Below the pieces are notes generated by a model. It saw only the letters and a program-made list of their open reading frames with translations, was not told the origin of the DNA and searched no databases. Shown piece after piece: positions 61,071 to 64,000 of a stretch of DNA of 64,000 bases. The stretch is from positions 186,001 to 250,000 of the forward strand of contig NZ_SMFQ01000005.1 of assembly GCF_004339015.1 (NCBI RefSeq), given 5' to 3'. The translations under genes and the position numbers were made by a program. Each line of letters opens with the position of its first letter. Position 1 is the stretch's first letter. This DNA comes from Cocleimonas flava (lineage in GTDB: Bacteria > Pseudomonadota > Gammaproteobacteria > Thiotrichales > Thiotrichaceae).

Positions 61071-61700
61071 TTAATCACGTAATCCAGAGATATATTCTGC
61101 AACTGCATTCATTTCTGCATCAGTCATTTTTAACGCCACATTACGCATCATTTTTCCAGTGTCATTAGCACGTTTTGATGTTTTAAAATTCATTAGCTGT
61201 GTAACAGTATATTTGGCGTGCTGACCAGAGATCTTTGGAAACTTTGCAGCAGGATTTCCTGAACCTGTTGGCCCATGACATGCGGCGCATGCAGCAACAC
61301 CAGATGAAACCACGCCACCTTTGTAAATAGCTTCGCCTTTAGCAATCATGTCTGGTTTAGCAACACCAGGCTTAGCTTTTACTGAAGAAAAATAAGCAGC
61401 TAAATCCGCTACATCATCGTCTGACTTAATGGCTTTTGCCATAGCTGTCATACTAGGATCAACACGTTTGTCTGAACGAAAATCATGCAATTGCTTGGCT
61501 AAATAAGCTTCACCCTGGCCTGCTATTTTTGGCCAATCTGGATTAACAGAATTCCCATCTGCTCCATGACAAGCTGCGCACGTCCCACTAACCGCTTTAC
61601 CATTAGCTGCATCAGCTTTCCTTTCAGCTTCATTAGCACTTGCAGTTAGATTGAAACTTAAAGTTGCAACCAAGCCTAACATTACTACTATTTTCATCAA
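61071..61700 (-). CDS. dihaem cytochrome c4
   Basis: Periplasmic electron carrier between the bc1 complex and terminal oxidases. It has 209 residues with a signal peptide (about 1-22) and two similar cytochrome domains with haem motifs CAACH at 41-45 and 138-142. Each domain has a distal Met region (MTAMAKAI; MMRNVALKM). Divergent from engB with a 103-bp gap. Confidence 0.93.
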   Translation of the reverse strand: MMKIVVMLGLVATLSFNLTASANEAERKADAANGKAVSGTCAACHGADGNSVNPDWPKIAGQGEAYLAKQLHDFRSDKRVDPSMTAMAKAIKSDDDVADLAAYFSSVKAKPGVAKPDMIAKGEAIYKGGVVSSGVAACAACHGPTGSGNPAAKFPKISGQHAKYTVTQLMNFKTSKRANDTGKMMRNVALKMTDAEMNAVAEYISGLRD

Positions 61701-61803
61701 ACATACTCCTAAATACTTGTATACTTCTCGCCAACGAATAGCTGGCTCAACTGCCGCGATTTATATCACATCCTTAATCATACATCAAAGACAGAGATCA
61801 ATT

Positions 61804-62415
61804 ATGAGTGCTTTTTATCAACAAGCTAAATTTTTACAAAGTGCTTCTAGCGTAAATACACTACCTCCTGAATTTGGTAATGAAGTTGCTTTTGCAGGAC
61901 GCTCAAACTCCGGAAAGTCGAGCACTTTAAACAAACTTTGCCAACAAAAAAGTCTTGCACGTACAAGTAAAACACCAGGGCGTACTCAGTTAATCAATTT
62001 TTTCGGATTACCAGGAGACAAATTTCTAGTAGACCTGCCAGGATATGGATATGCAAAAGTGCCAGAAAAAGTCAAAATACAGTGGCAGCAATTCATAGAA
62101 ATATACTTAACCCAGCGCTCACCTTTAGCGGGTCTAGTGATTATGATGGATATAAGAAGACCCATGCTAGAAAACGACATGAATATGTTGGATTGGGCGA
62201 ATTCTAGAAATTTACCCGTCCATGTTGTCTTAAACAAATCTGATAAGCTAAAACATGGACAAGCTAAAAGTGCGCTTTTGAAGACACAGCAACAACTAAA
62301 ACAAATTAATCCTATCTATACAGTTCAAATTTTTTCTGCGCTAAAAGGGGTAGGAGTAGATGAGCTAAAAAAGAAATTAAATATCTGGTTTGAGAACGAA
62401 CCTGATTGCCAATAA
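61804..62415 (+). CDS. engB: ribosome biogenesis GTPase EngB (YihA/YsxC)
   Basis: GTPase needed for 50S assembly. It has 203 residues from the ATG at 61804; the longer frame to 61651 would cross the divergent promoter region. Motifs are GRSNSGKSSTLNKL (G1), TPGRTQLINFF (G2), DLPGYGYAK (G3) and NKSDKLKHG (G4). In E. coli and Pseudomonas the region just beyond it holds a small RNA gene, as appears to be the case here. Confidence 0.95.
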   Translation: MSAFYQQAKFLQSASSVNTLPPEFGNEVAFAGRSNSGKSSTLNKLCQQKSLARTSKTPGRTQLINFFGLPGDKFLVDLPGYGYAKVPEKVKIQWQQFIEIYLTQRSPLAGLVIMMDIRRPMLENDMNMLDWANSRNLPVHVVLNKSDKLKHGQAKSALLKTQQQLKQINPIYTVQIFSALKGVGVDELKKKLNIWFENEPDCQ

Positions 62416-62464
62416 CAGATACATATAAAAAGAATTAAGAATAAAAACCGGACAGTTAAAAAGC

Positions 62465-62610
62465 CATAAAAAAACCCCGTGCAGTAGGGGGCTACCGCCG
62501 GGGTCAAAATAACAGGTCTGGATTGGGGACACCAAACCTGTGTCCGCAAGGAAAATAAAGAACACCGGGCTTAAGTGTTCATTGTTTTTACTTTCCCTTG
62601 CTTGCGGATA
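62465..62610 (-). ncRNA. candidate structured small RNA at the Spot 42/ErsA-like position
   Basis: No ORF. On the minus strand, in order: (1) a long hairpin with CCGCAAG (62601-62607) paired to CTTGCGG (62544-62550), a mid stem, and a perfect GAACAC/GTGTTC tip (62575-62580 with 62560-62565); (2) ACAGGT/ACCTGT with an inner TTGG/CCAA; (3) a terminator ACCCCG/CGGGGT (62499-62504 with 62474-62479) with inner GTAG/CTAC, followed by seven U. It converges on engB as spf does in E. coli. It could instead be the 3' end of the HtrA-family transcript; the promoter could not be fixed. Confidence 0.55.
62468..62504 (-). terminator. terminator of the candidate small RNA
   Basis: GC-rich hairpin with seven-U tract on the minus strand. 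Its core, GCCCCCTACT followed by GCACGGGG and T7, resembles the intergenic repeat family in a form that makes a good terminator. Confidence 0.85.
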
Positions 62611-62780
62611 AACACAGATAACTGAATATGTATCAAATTAACTGCATGTATCTATAAAACTACAAATTCAAACTTCGTTCAACATCAAACTGATGAAGCT
62701 TATAATTACAAGGATAGCTGGCAAATGCATAATCTGCAAGTTTTGACTAAGATTTAGTTATACTATTTACCATCTTTTAT
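62611..62780. other. gap candidate small RNA - HtrA-family gene
   Basis: AT-rich, no ORF. Likely contains the upstream region of the candidate small RNA or the 3' part of the HtrA-family transcript. No convincing promoter pair was found. Confidence 0.35.
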
Positions 62781-63959
62781 TTAATTATCAACTTCAAAAG
62801 AGCCCCAAGGGCTAGCATTTTCGATCTCTGGCTTACTTTCTACCACTGGCTTTCTGCCGATCTCACGATATTTTCCGGCACTTACCTGCCCTACTTCAGC
62901 AACACATTTCTTAATCAATCCATTACGGAAATATTCCATTTGAACCTTGGAACCCATACGCAAATTTCCAATAATACTTTTCAAGTTAGAACTATTAGTC
63001 ACAGTGGTGCCATTAATACGAGTAATTATATCCCCTTCCTGTATTCCTGCTTTATCAGCTGGGGAAAGCGAAACAACGCCAGAAATTAATGCTCCCTGAC
63101 CATCAGGTAAATTAAAGGCTTTTACTAGCGCAGGTCTTATATCCTGAATTTCAATACCTAGCTGCCCTCTCTCCACACGACCATTTTCAACCAATTGGTC
63201 AGTAATATTAATGATCATATCTGCAGGGATGGCAAAACCTATTCCGACATTGCCACCAGATTTACCACCAAGAATAGCGGTATTTATGCCGATTAACTCG
63301 CCACGAAGATTAACTAATGCACCACCCGAATTCCCAGGATTGATTGGCGCATCTGTTTGAATAAAATCTTCATAATCTTCGATACCTAAACCTGTTCTAC
63401 CTAGCGCACTTACGATACCAGACGTAACTGACTGCCCCAATCCATAGGGGTTTCCAATAGCAACGACAAAATCGCCAACACGCGAGGGTTTGCCGGTTGC
63501 CACTACCATCGCTGTTAGTCTATCAGGTTGAATTTGTATAACAGCGACATCAGCCTTCAGGTCTTTACCGATGAGTTGAGCATAAAACTGACGCTTATCT
63601 TTAAGTGTAACGATGATTTTATCTGCATTTTCAATAACATGTGCATTTGTAACCACATAGCCATTGTCCGCATCAATAATGATACCTGAACCTGTTCCTA
63701 TGGGTTTACCCGGTTGAGTGGGGACATTTTTACCGAAAAAATGACGGTACACAGGATCCTTTACAGGTGTTCCTGACGAGCCATTCTCTGTAGATATATT
63801 TACAACTGCTGGGGTAATCCTCTCTAACATATCTGCTAAAGAAGGCAGCGCCTGACCATTTACTTCTACAGGTAACTTGGCAGAAGCAGTGTTTAAGCAT
63901 CCCAAAAGTATTAAAGTAGTTGTAAAAAATAGTGAAGCAACTTTGTTCAAAAACATCAT
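62781..63959 (-). CDS. HtrA-family serine protease with a single PDZ domain (DegS/AlgW-like length)
   Basis: Periplasmic protease. It has 392 residues: signal peptide with LILLGC (a possible lipobox, Cys21) and alternative cleavage near ASA-K, then the trypsin-like domain with His107 (VVTNAHVIE), Asp137 (KADVAVIQI) and Ser211 (NPGNSGGALVN), and one PDZ domain at about 265-355. DegP/DegQ normally have two PDZ domains; the length is closer to DegS or AlgW, which activate sigma-E. The tail (about 365-392) is Glu/Pro-rich. Its start region lies at the window edge but is complete; ATG 63959 or 63956. Confidence 0.92.
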   Translation of the reverse strand: MMFLNKVASLFFTTTLILLGCLNTASAKLPVEVNGQALPSLADMLERITPAVVNISTENGSSGTPVKDPVYRHFFGKNVPTQPGKPIGTGSGIIIDADNGYVVTNAHVIENADKIIVTLKDKRQFYAQLIGKDLKADVAVIQIQPDRLTAMVVATGKPSRVGDFVVAIGNPYGLGQSVTSGIVSALGRTGLGIEDYEDFIQTDAPINPGNSGGALVNLRGELIGINTAILGGKSGGNVGIGFAIPADMIINITDQLVENGRVERGQLGIEIQDIRPALVKAFNLPDGQGALISGVVSLSPADKAGIQEGDIITRINGTTVTNSSNLKSIIGNLRMGSKVQMEYFRNGLIKKCVAEVGQVSAGKYREIGRKPVVESKPEIENASPWGSFEVDN

Positions 63960-64000
63960 AAACCCGTTAGATTAGTATTGTTTAACACTTAAATACTCTT

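Overview
The window is 64 kb of an AT-rich (about 40% GC by eye) gammaproteobacterial chromosome, probably a non-enteric and perhaps aquatic lineage. The evidence is gene order and gene content: rpoBC lies directly upstream of the str operon, an aerobic quinone pathway uses a Coq7-type di-iron hydroxylase plus UbiA and UbiK, the block dsbA - cytochrome c4 - engB is arranged as in Pseudomonas relatives, and fabA, DUF3549 and type II secretion genes are present. No prophage, insertion sequence or CRISPR array was seen.

Layout. 1-3.5 kb: a nitronate monooxygenase cut by the window edge, a small membrane protein, an XRE regulator with a perfect palindrome at its promoter, and an aldo/keto reductase. 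3.7-5.5 kb: rpsT, then bioB translationally coupled to a small membrane protein. 5.9-38.2 kb: the translation and transcription supercluster, read right to left in the order tRNA-Tyr, tRNA-Gly, tRNA-Thr, tufB, tRNA-Trp, secE, nusG, rplK, rplA, rplJ, rplL, rpoB, rpoC, rpsL, rpsG, fusA, tufA, rpsJ, then the S10, spc and alpha operons down to rplQ. It makes most of the ribosome plus the core of RNA polymerase, both elongation factors and the SecYE translocon. Several promoters with GC-rich discriminators (typical of growth-rate and stringent control) and an attenuator-like hairpin between rplL and rpoB can be read. 38.5-51.5 kb: mixed housekeeping genes: a UDP-glucose dehydrogenase homologue lacking its catalytic cysteine, trmB, a DUF3549 gene, a ferredoxin, ubiA, fabA, a Bax-inhibitor-1 protein, an ABC-F ATPase, lrgAB, orn, an M48 protease, a cytochrome c and rsgA. 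51.8-59.1 kb: a lytic transglycosylase fused by a stop/start overlap to gspKLMN (a split type II secretion locus), then ubiK and a Sel1-repeat protein. 59.5-64 kb: coq7, a lipoprotein DsbA, cytochrome c4, engB, a candidate structured small RNA, and a single-PDZ HtrA protease.

The most unusual feature is a family of short intergenic repeats, found at about eleven places and never inside a gene. Its core is C(6-7) followed by TACTTT or a close variant, usually followed 6-12 bases later by a T-tract. Some copies form terminator-like hairpins and others cannot, and their orientation follows the + strand rather than the neighbouring genes. Other points of interest are a promoter plus hairpin leader placed between rpsJ and rplC instead of ahead of rpsJ, a three-hairpin candidate sRNA beside engB (where Spot 42 or ErsA sit in other gammaproteobacteria), and the Cys-to-Arg change in the UDP-glucose dehydrogenase.
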